A stretch of 64,000 nt of DNA from the NCBI GenBank assembly GCA_023853785.1, contig JAJIRX010000208.1, forward strand, positions 21,629 through 85,628. Reading direction: 5' to 3'. Each line of letters begins with the position of its first letter. Position 1 is the stretch's first letter. The DNA comes from Psilocybe azurescens (lineage: Eukaryota > Basidiomycota > Agaricomycetes > Agaricales > Agrocybaceae). Positions 10,324 to 21,531 of the stretch are shown piece by piece. Both the position numbers and the translations under genes were made by a program. The notes below the pieces were generated by a model, which was given only the letters and a program-made list of their open reading frames with translations, searched no databases and was not told the origin of the DNA.

Positions 10324-12451
10324 CTAGGAGCGTAACTTCTCGCGAACGCGAGTCATAATTTTCCCTAGGTGGTTCTGACCATCACCTGACGGGCCAGTTC
10401 CCCAGAAACCATCTATTGGGTCGATATACTCGATATTCGCAAAACCGGTATTCAAAAGAAGAGAACGAAGGTCTGGGTGTTGCCGCGTTTTGAGCCAGAC
10501 AACTTCTTCCATCTATTGAAGTAAAATAAGCAATCGATATAAGGCCTAAAAAAGAAGATTAAGAAAAAAACGTACAAATTCAACACACTTATGTTGCCAG
10601 TCGTTCCTCATAAACTCCTGGTACTGCTGTGCCAGAGGATACACAGAATGGATGTCTGGCGTTCTCCTGATCATCTCTGCTATATCAGGGCGTGTGTCGA
10701 TAAACTTCATAGCTTCATGGAGATGCAGCGCCGTCCGGTACATCTGGTTCCGGTACAAAACGCGGTATTGGGAGTGACTCAGAAAGCCGTTGAGTGGGCT
10801 GAACTGGTCGAATTGAATAGGCGGCGGATTGCTTGGTACTGGAGGTACTGGAGGTATAGGATCGGACGAAGGGGAAGATTGTGAGTGCATTGGCGACGAA
10901 CCATAATGTGAACTCCCCCCTCCCGGCTGAGGAAACTGGATATTCTGAGGCTGAAGATAGTTCGGCCCCGGCGTGCCGATCCCAGCATAATTCCTACTTG
11001 ACCGCGAACCTGATCGATGAAGCTTGTCAGACTGGGGCTGCGGCATCTGCATTTGAGGTTGTGTGAGTTGGGATTGTTGCATCGGCATTTGAGGTGTGAT
11101 ATCGAGCTGATTTGGCCCTTGAGGCATTTGCATTTGAGGCTGCGTGAGTTGAGATTGTGGCATTTGAGGAATGTCAGCGGGTTGACCGGGGCCCTGAGGC
11201 ATCTGCATTTGAGGCTGCGTGAGTTGGGATTGTTGCATTTGGGGTATATCAGGTTGAGTCGCTGGTCCTTGAGGCATTTGCATTTGTGGCTGCGCTATTT
11301 GTGATTGCTGCATTTGACCTTGCGGGAATTGGGGCTGGGGCTGTTGGGCTTGAGGTTGTGGCATTTGCGTTTGAGGTTGTGTAAGCTGAGATTGGAACTG
11401 GACCTGCGATCCTTTGAAAATTGGGACAACTTGGACTGGTTCCTTTGACTTTTCTTTTTGCTGAATGCACGAAGTATACCCTTCACGGATTTATTTCTTT
11501 TCACAGTCGGATTCTCGGCATCGTATACATGCTGTCGAGAACCATACGTGGTCGCAAGCAAAGCGGCGGATGTCCTTGGCAAGTCGGCGAGGCCTTTATA
11601 TGGGGTCATCTCATAGATATCTCGAGGAGGCGGAGGAAGCGGATTTGTAAGACGTCTTCTAGGTCTTTCACCCTTGGGGCCATAGACAACGGACTCAGCG
11701 GATGGCATGGGCCTGAGTATTCTTTGAATGTCGTCGTCGATGGGTTCCGGGGTATCGTATCTGACTGGAGAACGTCGGCGAGAATAGTTTCTGTTGGTAT
11801 CATTGTTACGAAGGCCTCTTGGACGATCTTCTTCGTGGTCTCGATCATCGCGCCTGGTAGATGGAGGGATAAATGGAGTTGGAGCTCGACGATTGCGACC
11901 CCTTGAGGAATTTGCAGTGGTGGATCCTGTTAAGCAGTAAATACATCTTCTTTTTCGAGGAATGATTCAATAATGGACAAACGTTGAATTTCGGGCACAG
12001 GCATGCTAGGCCCATCAGGGTCGGGTCGATGGCGAGATTCCGACTGAGCGCGTTGATGTCGTGCTATAGCAAACAATCAGAATACAATATCAACTAGAGA
12101 AATGTTTCAACGTACCTTCTGACGGCGCCTCTCCTGCAAACCCTCCCACAAAATTCTCCGAATGTGTTTTCCTCGATTTCTTCTTCTTTTTGGTGGTTTA
12201 TCCTGCGGGAGCCAACCCATCATACGCGGCGGACGATTATATGCTGCTTGGCCATAGAATTCAGGTGGTATGACACCATATTGTTGCATCTGGGGTTGAG
12301 CAAACATTGGCTGTCCTGGCGGTATGAATCCGCCACCGTATGGGGGCATGAAAGGCTGTTGAGTGGCAGCGTATTGTGAATATGGAGGAGCTCCATATGG
12401 ATATTGCATGTTCTTGTTTCCACGTCCGAATTTCGACTGTCCCGAGCCCAT
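10324..12451 (-). CDS. NADAR-domain protein with Q/P/M repeats and N-myristoylation-type start
   Basis: The C-terminal domain is NADAR (YbiA/DUF1768 type): FLSHSQYRVLYRNQMYRTAL, HEAMKF, MIRRTPDIHSVYPLAQ, NDWQHKCVEF and, after a 63 bp intron, MEEVVWLKTRQHPDLRSLLL and DGFWGTGPSGDGQNHLGKIM. Known NADAR enzymes cleave N-glycosidic bonds in riboflavin intermediates or remove ADP-ribose from guanine. Exons: 12451-12116, 12043-11983, 11926 to about 11460, about 11460-10576, 10512-10324. The protein begins MGSGQSKF, which fits the N-myristoylation consensus (Gly2, Ser6). The middle is disordered: Arg/Asp-rich, then PNSRR-like basic and long Gln/Pro/Met repeats. Near 11460 the frame changes; either a 68 bp intron (11528-11461, phase 0) or an A-run frameshift explains it. 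Domain call firm; exact middle structure less so. Confidence 0.85.
11040..11370 (-). repeat. Coding tandem repeat, about 45-65 bp units, in the NADAR gene
   Basis: Imperfect units encode variations on MQQSQLTQPQMQMPQGP, at least four times in a row. The units keep the reading frame, so copy number can vary without breaking the protein. Gln/Met/Pro-rich stretches of this type are low-complexity and often drive self-association. Confidence 0.8.
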
Positions 12452-13103
12452 AGTGATGATATAAAGATTGACAAAGTTCTAATAGAATGAAGAGTTGAAA
12501 CGAAGTTCTGAGAGATTCCATATTCAAGTCAGAACGAAAGCTGCCAATCGATAACAACAAAGACATGCTCACGATATGTGTGAGGTCGTAATATTCAAAT
12601 CATGACGAGGAGTAGAAGTGTGAGAGGTAGCGCAGCGGTGAGTAGAGGTGAAGGTGTTTCAACTCATGAAGTCAAAGTTCTTAAATGAACATGACCCAAT
12701 CAGGCAATTTCGCCCTTACACGTGCACCACAACACCTGAAATTCCTGAATGCCGCATTGACGAGATGGCTACTTAATGGACTGGATGATAGAAAAGTCTT
12801 CCGATTTGCAATAACGACGGAGGACCAGGAAGGTCATAAATCACAGAAAAAGAGACATAAAAGTGCAGTATAAAAGAGCATGTCATAGCGCGACTCTTAT
12901 TAATCCTCAGTGAGGAGCACTACACAAAATTCTTACATCGCGAAGGAGTTTCATTGGATATTTGAATGCCTGCCTTCGGAGCAGTTCATGATGAATCATT
13001 CGTGCAACCAAGACTTCGAGATAGCCGGGCATTGCATGTAGAGCTCAACTGCCGCATAGTATAAGTATAAGCAATACGTCACGAACATAACATGAAACTC
13101 ACT
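12452..13103. other. Intergenic region upstream of NADAR, downstream of LARP7-like gene
   Basis: Holds the NADAR promoter and the LARP7-like terminator. A 62-codon plus-strand open frame at 12685-12873 has no recognisable family and is probably chance. Confidence 0.4.
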
Positions 13104-15047
13104 TCATCTGCCTCTTCGACGTTTCTTCCCAGTTGCATCAGTCCCAGAAGCTTGCACGGATTCCGATCCCTTGTTGCCGACCCTTTGGATAAACTTTAGT
13201 GCCTTGTCCACTGCCTGTCCCCTCACTTTCTCCGGAACTTTCTGCCAGTAAAGTTCTTCTCGCTTCCCCGACACCAACTCGGGGGTGATCGCAAAAAGGT
13301 TAGGTCCACCTTTCGATAGCGACGAAAGCGGTTCCCCAGTCCCATCCAAACCAGATTTTTGAGTTATAGAATTAGTATTGAAGTAGTGTACGAATTGTTG
13401 CGCATGCGATGGTGTGCTGAAGCGCAGGTAACACTGGCAGATTGTCAGTAATTAAGTTAATGCGCGCAGCAGTACAATTAGAGCCTACTGAGTCCAAGCC
13501 TTTCGTGTAATCGACATAATCTAGCCCATCATTGCTAGCCGTTGATTGCTGCTCAGGCGTCCTCAAAGCCTGCGAGAACAATGTACGGAGTGACGTTTTA
13601 TTTGTTTCAGAGTGCACATTCCGCACGAATACGAGGCATCCGGATGGGTAAGGCGAATCAACATGAATGGTTGCAGGTTCGATGTGTCCTTGTTCGTATG
13701 TCCGTGTGGGTTCTGGGTTTGAAACTGGGACGATATCGCGATCCTTGGGAGCTTGGGCCTTTGGAGGACGAGGAACTTCGATGGCATCCAATGATATCTT
13801 ATTAATCTGTTCTTGCTGAGCAGCATTGTCGGCTTCAAGTTCGGCGATGAGCTGCTGTCGGTAAATAAGGTATTCTGCCTTCAGTTCCTCCCAGTGTGAT
13901 TTACTCAGGCAACGCAGGCCAAATTTCGTTGCTTCTTGTTTGAAAATGTCATTAAATTGCCGTTCAGGGTCTCTTTCACCAGTATTAGGCCTTCTCTTTG
14001 GTTCCTCCCATGGCCATTCATCGAGGAGAAGTTGCACGTCGTTGGAAGTAGACAGAGTGACAAGCGAGAATCCTTTGCATGTAGGCAATGTCCCGGGTTG
14101 ATCGTTGTGATGGGACGGGAAAGATACATTCTGTATTCTAGAGATTGAATTTCCGAAAGGCGGCAAAAGTGCTGAAATAAGTTTGGCGGTTCCATATACA
14201 CTTCGATATTGAACCGGAATATTTTCCTGAGGGAGCATCAGTATCTAAACGCAAAGTCACATGGCAGGAGACGCACAACATATATTGTCAAGTTATGCCA
14301 GTCGACCTTTCCGTGCTTGCTTAGACTGGTCTCTGTGATCTTTCTCCGCACTTCGTAACCAGTGAGGGAAGAGGCCTTCTTCGACCAGCGATCTGATGTA
14401 AAGCTAGAAGGACCTTCTTCTAATAGGATAAGCCTCACTTCCACCAGATCGGCGGCATGACTTCGTAGAGCCTTCACGTAGGCAGTTTCTGGTTGTTCGG
14501 CGAAAGCATGGGATGAAGCAGCATGGAGGAAGACAGTGGAGTTCTTCTTGAGGTAGCTCAGAGGAATATCTATCATTCATAATAGAAGAGTATGAGTCAC
14601 CCGTGATCCAGATACAGAATATCCAAACTCACAGCCTTCATTTCCGTTGGCCCAGCTGACACGGTCGTCATTCGATACACCCTCACTGTAACCCTCCTGC
14701 ACATGGCCTGCCCAATCAATTTTCCGACGCAGATCTGCATCCGACCAAAGCGCATAGTCTGAAAGTGCCAGCCAGACCAAACGAGCAAGATCTTCGGGGT
14801 CAGGACCTTTATTCGAAGTGTTGGATGTGGTGCCCCTCTGTCCTGAGACCTGGGACTCTTTCCGTTCCTTTTCTTTCCCTTTAAAAGTTTCTGGGTGGAT
14901 TTTCTCAGAAGATTGACCCTCACTTGCGATGGAAGGTCCTGCGGGTGTCGATATCGAAACAACACTGGAACTCACTTGATCTTGTACCGGTGTCGATTCA
15001 GTCTTTCTCCGTTTCACAGACCGAGGAAGAAAGACAAGTGTAGACAT
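13104..15047 (-). CDS. LARP7/Pof8-like La-related RNA-binding protein with xRRM
   Basis: Predicted 591-residue La-related protein. Exons 15047-14633, 14569-14277, 14226-13489 and 13433-13104, all phase-compatible. The La motif spans about residues 84-190 (DLARLVWLALSDYALWSDADL, then GYIPLSYLKKNS across the first splice). RRM1 starts near 230 (LTIYVENIPVQYRS). A coiled stretch about 345-380 follows, then a C-terminal xRRM near 430-515: CLVFVRNVHSETNK, DYVDYTKGLDS and CYLRFSTPSHAQQFVHYF, the pattern of the LARP7 group. A basic tail KKRRRGR ends it. Family knowledge: LARP7-type proteins bind the 3' ends of 7SK or telomerase RNA; in fission yeast Pof8 loads Lsm2-8 on telomerase RNA. A role in telomerase or U6 RNA biogenesis is therefore likely by inference. 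Head to head with the H3-tail-mimic gene, 293 bp apart. Confidence 0.85.
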
Positions 15048-15340
15048 TTCAGAACACCTCAGAGAATTGAGTGCAACCTGATTGTATATTCAACTTGTCA
15101 CATCGATTTTAAAATGCACAGAGATACTTACAGCACTTAGAGCCTCAATGGCTTGAACAGTTACAAAACGACTTTGACTTGCAGTGCCGCGAGATGAATT
15201 TCCCACAATCACGATCACATGCAGCGCGTTAATGAGACGTCGTGTTGCGTCGTGTTGGAGTCTGGTCACGGCAACGTTTTCAATAGGGGTAAATCTCTCT
15301 TCATTCCATACCATTACTACCAACACGTCAGACCACGGAA
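15048..15340. promoter_or_regulatory. Putative bidirectional promoter
   Basis: Only 293 bp separate the start codons of the divergent LARP7-like gene and the H3-tail-mimic gene, so their promoters must overlap. I see no clear TATA box. Confidence 0.5.
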
Positions 15341-17064
15341 ATGGCTCTCTTACAGGACGGTGCCAAATCCTCTGTCATTCTTCAAGGGACCTCATCTGCA
15401 GAGAGTGACTTTATCTTCAAAGAAGGTGTATTCTACGCGACATTCGAAGGCCACAACCACCCACGCAAAGAGGCCTCTGAGCTTCACGCTCATCTCACCT
15501 ATGTGCCACCCCCTCCAGCAATCAACGAAAACGGCAAAAGGACTTGGTTACAGCCACAAGAAACCTATGTCAATTATCCGGCGCACTTTTACGCCGCTCA
15601 ACTCGTGCATTATGGAATAAAGCCACTGAAGACAAAGTCTGCCGCGAAGAAGAAACTTTTTATGCGTTCAGTGGCCCCGATGGTAAAACCCTGGAGGTCC
15701 CGCAATCGATTCTTGAGCTCGAGAAGGCAATGCGTAGACAAAGCCTGTCAAATCCAGCGCCGATGGAGGTAGATCAGAAAGTCTCAGTGCCTAATATTCA
15801 GAAGCAACACAACAAAGACACGCCAGAGCTTTATAAGTCTGAGCCTGCCATTGCATCAGCGTTTAAAGCCCCTAGAACGAAACAAACTGCTCGAAAAACC
15901 ACTAGACCAACCGTTCCTCTGAGCACCACGGTAGCATCTCAACCGTCCAATCCAGAACCAGTTATGTCCAAGCCTACTCTCACCGATCTGGCATCGTCAT
16001 CCAATCGAGCTCCCAGGACGAAACAAACTGCTATCAAAACCAATTGGCCGGGCACTATTCCGGGGACTATAATGTTCGATTTGTCTCCAGCGGCATACAC
16101 CAACACAGTGGCATCAACATCGACCAGAGGACGAAGGACCAAACAGACCGCACGAAAATCGACTGGAAGAAACCCGCCAAAATCCTCAGGCTTCCTGGAG
16201 CCCAGAGCAGCGGTCAAGCGATTCGAGAAATCACTGGTACCAGAGAAAGCTCCCCAGATGACGGATGCCGAGATACGGGACGGAATCAAAAACCTGTCAG
16301 CAGTTCGAGCTCGTCAGATCTTGGAACTACTTTTCGATAAAATTCCCGCTGTTGTCGACACTCTAGATGCAGAATTGTCGTCAGGGAAGAAGAATGGCCA
16401 ATCTTCGAAGGTCAAGGAGAAGCCAGTCAACCCTTCCGTATGGATGGGAATGTACGATATCGATGCTCCCGCAGTCGAGGACCTATACGGAGATGGCCAT
16501 TATAGCTTCGGGATATACCCGTCCTCGACGTCGAAGCATCTATGGGCATCCTTTAATTTCGGCGGTTTCACGGGTGTCATGCGATCCATCTATCCAGTAC
16601 CCAACTTCTTGAACACAGAAATACACTTCGAATGGCGAGGCGATATAGACCAAAGTGGAATGACCTTCGATGATGACAATCGCGCCGTCATCACTTTTCT
16701 TCCAGGAGGCCTTCTACGAGGAAAAATGAGCGCACCCATCTACGGAACATATTGGTTTTATGGCTGTCGACCCTCCCGAGGTGTCGAGACGACGACTCGC
16801 AAACAACAACTAGGCAAAGTCAGCTCATGGAAATCTACTTGGAGGAACATAAATAGCCACAATTACGATGTCGCGCGCAGAGCACGATGGGGACGATCCG
16901 GTGGAGAGCAGAAGGAAGAAAAGGCATTTGAAAGTGACACCACGGACGGAAAGCAAAAGCGTACCTCGAAGATCGATCTGAAGAATTTCATGAAGGAGCC
17001 GTCATCGGACAACGAGTCGTATGGCGACGACGACGACGAAGAAGACGAATACTACGGGTGGTGA
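15341..17064 (+). CDS. Unrecognised protein with three internal histone H3 tail mimics (family copy 1)
   Basis: ATG at 15341 opens the N-terminal family domain: DFIFKEGVFYATFEG, ELHAHLTYVPPPP, ETYVNYPAHFYAAQLVHYG and KPLKTKSAAKKKL. The frame shifts by one base at a TTTTT run (15657-15661), where the paralogues stay aligned; the rest is open to 17064, about 570 residues in all if the run is a sequencing slip. Next come three H3-tail copies (15868, 16009, 16129), each in a basic, Pro/Thr-rich disordered stretch, then a helical block (MTDAEIRDGIKNLSAVRARQ), then a beta-rich C-terminal domain (IYPSSTSKHLWASFNFGGF, AVITFLPGGLLRGKM) and an acidic DDDDEEDE tail. The N- and C-terminal domains resemble hypothetical proteins I associate with agarics; no function is known to me. 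The tail copies suggest binding or modification by chromatin enzymes. No signal peptide. Confidence 0.72.
15868..15912 (+). other. H3-tail mimic 1 (APRTKQTARKTTRP)
   Basis: Residues RTKQTARK match histone H3 positions 2-9 exactly, so equivalents of R2, K4, T6, R8 and K9 are all present; T replaces S10. Unlike H3, it is internal and preceded by Ala-Pro. Confidence 0.9.
16009..16050 (+). other. H3-tail mimic 2 (APRTKQTAIKTNWP)
   Basis: RTKQTA matches H3 positions 2-7; Ile replaces R8 and the K9 equivalent is kept. DNA is nearly identical to copy 1 over the core, so it looks like an internal duplication that has begun to diverge. Confidence 0.85.
16129..16170 (+). other. H3-tail mimic 3 (GRRTKQTARKSTGR)
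   Basis: RTKQTARKSTG matches H3 positions 2-12 without a change (11 residues), covering K4, K9, S10 and T11. It uses different synonymous codons from copies 1 and 2 (ACC AAA CAG ACC GCA against ACG AAA CAA ACT GCT), so the peptide, not the DNA, is what is shared. Confidence 0.92.
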
Positions 17065-17527
17065 ATAATTGATTGTGCAACTGGTATGTGTCTGCAGGTG
17101 TCCGCACTGCTGGCGGCAACCTCCGTTTGCCAAAGAAACGCAGGTCTTTTGAACATGGCTTTTAATGTTTATTCGGCTGTTTGTTTGACAAGCAGCGGTC
17201 AGCGCCAACGGTGCCGGCGGTTTCAGATAGCTTTGGTCCATTTCTCCTACTTAATTGAGTTCATGTTAACTATATCCAGAGAAATTACCTGAAGATAAAT
17301 GGTAGTGCATAAACAAAAAGAGACAAAGAAGGTTAGTCTACTCATACGCAATAGTATGATCGTTTGGGTTGAACAAGTTGAACAGCCTGTTCAAACTTCG
17401 TGTCATGTCAACAACTAATGAACACGTGTTACATGCCAAATTCACATGAAAGTGGCGTTATCGTTAAGTCTAACGGCTCGGACACGTCGTCTAAAATCAA
17501 TTCTGACTGAAATTGACACCATATCGT
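17065..17527. other. Intergenic spacer between family copies 1 and 2
   Basis: No gene, RNA or repeat signal recognised; presumably the promoter of copy 2. Confidence 0.4.
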
Positions 17528-18745
17528 ATGTCTTACATTGATAGCGACAGCGAGTCTGGGTCCCATCATGGCCTTTCAGTTGTCTCTCGGGGCACATTCA
17601 TGTTTAAAGAAAGGAAGATCTTCGCCGAATTCGAAGGGCAATGCCACCTACATACAAATTCTGCTCAGCTTCATCGTCTTCTCACCTACGAAGCTCCTCC
17701 GCCAGTACTCACCAAAGCCGGAACAGTAGCTAAGCGCCAGCCCAAAGATACACACGTCGACCCATATGCCAATTACTACTGAGCGCAAATGATCCATTAT
17801 GGGTTCAAACCACTCAAAAGAAGATCGCAGCAAAGAGGCGGTTGTCGGAAGCGTTTGGAGATGGAAAGATATTGCAAGTCCCCAAAGCTATTCTTGATCT
17901 TGAGGCAAGTATGAAGGAGTGTACCGTTGGCGAGAAGGACCAAGTCTAAATCAGCTTCTATCTGTTTAATTTCTGATGTGCAACTGGGGTCCTTGCCACC
18001 GCTTCATAAGTTACGGACTACCATGAACATAGGTGTGACTTCCATTTTTCATTACTGCCATCAGTGGGTATGTTTTCGTATTTCCGTAGCTGATAACCGG
18101 ACACCGGCCAATTATGCACTCCCAGCTGAACCTTTCTTTGACCTTGCTAGATCACATCATGGTCACTACATTACGACTCCCATTGTACAGACAACATGAG
18201 ACGATAGGAGGGATCATAAGATTCTGTATAATACCCTGCCGTAATCAAACCATAGCGCAATATTATCAATCTTTTTTCGTTTACAAACGTGGTCACATGG
18301 AGAACCTGGGCTCATCTTTCAAAAGGGATACCCGGATTGGTGATACTACTTTTACGAACTTATAGCATGCTTCATTTCATTCCTTCAATTTGCCTCCATT
18401 AGTAGACTGAAAAATCTTGACTGGCAATTTGGTTCTTCTCGCCAACGATAGGAGTGGCAAGCCTTGGAATTGAGGTACACTGAAAAGCAACGAAAGAAAC
18501 GAAGCAAACACGACGAAGAAGCGAAATTGGACAAGATTAAGGGGGAGGAACCTCTCGAGCCTAAGCCTGTTCCCACTGGGGGTCATAAAAACGGCTGGTA
18601 AGAGCAAAGAGAAGCCCTGAGTCGCTAGTAGTATCCAAGCGAGAGTTGACGCCGTAGTCGCTAACCCGTCGTCGAAGTCCCAAAAATGACCAAGGTCCAA
18701 CGCAGGAAGGCGATCCCTTCCCTGGCGAAGGCCACGTGCAGATGT
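17528..18745 (+). pseudogene. Family copy 2, truncated and interrupted by a transposon
   Basis: ATG at 17528 opens MSYIDSDSESGSHHG, then the family blocks GTFMFKERKIFAEFEG, LHRLLTYEAPPPVL and KRQPKDTHVDPYANYY, followed by an in-frame stop where copy 3 has TCC (TAC TGA against TAC TCC). Coding homology continues (IHYGFKPLK, ILQVPKAILDLEASMKE) to 17921, is split by a 529 bp element, and resumes at 18451 with the segment matching copy 3 WQALDSKYKEEQE. It then carries several stops and ends at about MTKVQRRKAIPSL (18686-18730); the whole C-terminal domain is missing. Clearly dead. Confidence 0.8.
17922..18450. mobile_element. MITE-like DNA transposon, 529 bp, 22 bp terminal inverted repeats
   Basis: Left end TACCGTTGGCGAGAAGGACC and right end, read inverted, TATCGTTGGCGAGAAGAACC pair at 20 of 22 positions (both extend by AA). 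GGAGTG flanks it directly on both sides (17916-17921 and 18451-18456), and copy 3 of the host gene family has the empty site with a single GGAGTG. No transposase frame, so it is non-autonomous. A 6 bp duplication does not single out a superfamily. Confidence 0.88.
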
Positions 18746-18829
18746 CACTCATTAATCAAACGCGTCGCGTGGAAGTTGGCTGCTCTTTGCGTCTTACTTC
18801 TTACACCTAACCAAGACTATCCTCGCATC

Positions 18830-19702
18830 ATGTCATACTTTGATAGCGACAGCGAATTTGAATCCTATTATGGCCCCCAGTTGTCACTCGGGGCGCTTTC
18901 ACGTTCAAGGAGGGGATGATCTACGCCGAATTCGAAGGACCATGCCACCCACGTACAGATGCTGCCGAGCTTCACCGTCTTCTCACCTACGCCCCTCCTC
19001 CCCCAGTACTCACCAAGGCCGGAAAAGTAGCTAAACGCCAGCCCAAAGATACGCACGCCGACCCAGATGCCCATTACTACTCCGCGCAATTGATCCATTA
19101 TGGGTTGAAGCCACTTAAGACTAAGATCCCAGCAAAGAAACGGTTGCTGGCGGCATTTGGGACGAAAAGATGTTGCAGGTTCCCAAAGCAATTATTGATC
19201 TTGAGGCGATTATGAAGAAGGAGTGGCAAGCCTTGGATTCGAAGTACAAAGAAGAGCAGGAAGCGCAACGAAAGATACAAAGCAAGCGCGATGAAGAAGC
19301 AAGATTGGAGATGATTAAGTGGGAGGAAGCAAGACTTCTTGAGGGGCCTAGGCCGTCTCTCATTACCACCATGGGAACCACGAAAATGACTGCTAAGGGC
19401 AATGCAAAGCCCCCACGAATAGTATTCAAGCGAGAGTTGACACAGTTCTCGCCAAAAGGCCCAAACCAGGGACTCAAGCTCCTAAAATGACTAGTGCGGA
19501 GAGGCAGAAGGCTATTAATTCTCTTTCAGTTGATCAAGCTCGCAGTTTGCTTGCTGTCCTTTTAGAAAAGATACCGGCAGCGGAAAAATCCTCGACGCCG
19601 AACTATCTTCAATCAAAGCCAAATCTCCCAAGATCAAAGAAAAACTAGTCGATTCATCAGTTTGGACAGGTGTATGTGATGTTGAGGCCCCTATGATTGT
19701 TG
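18830..19702 (+). pseudogene. Family copy 3, 5' part
   Basis: ATG at 18830 opens MSYFDSDSEFESYYG. Compared with copies 1 and 2 it has one-base losses at a CCCCC run (18874-18878), near 19159 and near 19580, so no single frame survives. Blocks present: RGAFTFKEGMIYAEFEG, LHRLLTYAPPPPVLTKAG, YSAQLIHYGLKPLKTK, LQVPKAIIDLEAIMKKE, a long charged coil (KEEQEAQRKIQSKRDEEAR), TTKMTAKGNAKPPR at the place of the H3 mimics, SAERQKAINSLSVDQARS and VWTGVCDVEAPMIV. There the 3.7 kb element interrupts it. It lacks TKQTARK. Confidence 0.8.
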
Positions 19703-21439
19703 GGAATGAGCAATCCGCCATTAATTAGTAATATATTTATCGGACTTAGTCATCAGTTTAGTAATTAGATAACTTGTAGATAACTCTGGAAATAAGTAGA
19801 ACAAGCTTTATAGTCAAATTATATACACTCACAGTCAATAACACTCAATATTTCTGTCCTTATCTAAAAAGTGACCAAATACACAAATATATATACACAG
19901 AACTCTACATTCCGTGTCCATTAAATATTTCTTTGCTTTGTAAATCTGAAACCAAAATTTCAAATAATATTAGACCTACTCTAACTAATCCACAGTACCT
20001 TTGTCATGATGTCTGCAACTGTTTTAATATCTACACCCCTGTCCATATCCACTCCCAATCAATTATCATTCTACTTTATATTTTATACAATACTGTACTA
20101 CTCATTGACTATCCACAAATTATCTCATATGCACAGCACCTGTGGCACTGTGCCATTTTAAATTTCATGCCTTATACTCTTTATCTTCACAATCAAAATA
20201 GTCTGCAAATTAATCACATCAATCTACAACCTATAGTTTATTAAAATTTAAAAGTCTATTTTCACACACAATACTTAACAGTCTATTTATTTTTACATGC
20301 ATAAACCACACAGGAGCTTTATCATCAAAAAATATTTTTATCACTTGTAGAGAACAGTAGACTGCCTATTTCCAATTAGGAAATTATATCCCAGTGCTAT
20401 CTTGATATCCACATCTTTATTTAAATACCATCCACACACTCACAATTTCCTCTACTACATATCAGTTTTAAAGCTTGCCAATGCAGTGCTCCTGCACCTT
20501 ACTAAGTCAGTGCTGCACACCTCCATACTAAATATAATATAAATATTTTATCACTCCACCCTTTAAGTTTAATCAAAACCATTTGGAAATGTCACAACAA
20601 AGCATGACACCTTCAGCACTATGCCTATAACAATATACATTCCCTCAATATATCTCCAGCCCACTCTTCAGCAATCATTGTGTACATTATTTTTCACAAA
20701 AAGAATCTTACTTTGCATTTTATATAAAACTGGAACTATCATACACTCTTCACAATTAAAATAGTTGTCCTCTCACTCCACTACAGTTGTTCTGCAAATT
20801 AATCACATTAATCTACAGTCTATAGTACATTAAAATTTACATGTTAGTTCTTGTGCCCAATAGTTAACTGTGTCTATATTTTTACCCACTACATGAGTAA
20901 AGCACACTGGAGCTTGATCTTAAAAGAATAATTTTATTATCTGTACAGCACTGGAGACTGCCTATTTCCAGTTGTAAAATTGTGTCCCAGTTCTATCTTC
21001 CTATCTACATCTTTATTTAAATAGTTCCACCCTGTTCCATTCAAAAACATTGTCACCAACTGATAGTTCATTTCATACTAACTTGTTTACTGTCCCAATT
21101 GTGTTCATTGTTTGCAAATTTATTCAGTGGTTTGCATTTGAATTTTTATAAATAGTCTCCACCATAACAACTGCTTACCAAAGCCAACAGCCACAGAAAA
21201 ATGCTTCAACAGCACTGGAAATAGCTAATAGACACATTGAGGGGTGCATTATTTAGGCACAGAATGTTTTTTAGGCTGTGTGGCACCCATTTTATTGTTT
21301 GCCATCAGTCACTGGTTGTTTGTTTCAAAAGGCCCCGCTTCGCAGGCCCTAAAACACAACGGTGTGCTTTGTTATGATTAAGTAATTTGACTTATGTAAC
21401 ATTTATTTCCTCTTTCAGAAAAGCTTAGTCATCGTGCTC

Positions 21440-21531
21440 TCTTATATTATAGACGAGCTTTATGACCGCCGCTACGCGTCGGGGGATTCGCTCGCTCACC
21501 CCCCTGTGCTTCACGGCAGGGTCAACAGCTC
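21440..21531. repeat. GC-rich end block of the element, first copy
   Basis: Contains CTTATATTATAGACGAGC, GCTACGCGTCGGGGGATTCG and CTTCACGGCAGGGTCAACAG; repeated near-identically at 23232-23333. Conserved against an otherwise diverged AT-rich background, so it is probably the functional or most recent part. Confidence 0.8.

Noticed and set aside
15652..15664. Programmed -1 frameshift in the H3-mimic gene
   Set aside because: AAACTTTTTATG does not form a proper slippery heptamer in the zero frame (P-site would mispair); a lost T in the run is simpler.
15868..16170. A histone H3 gene or pseudogene
   Set aside because: Only the first 8-12 tail residues are present, three times, with no histone fold sequence; the flanking protein is unrelated.
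21440..21531. Structured RNA gene in the GC-rich block
   Set aside because: The block is conserved between the two halves but I can draw no convincing stem-loop fold or RNA polymerase III boxes.
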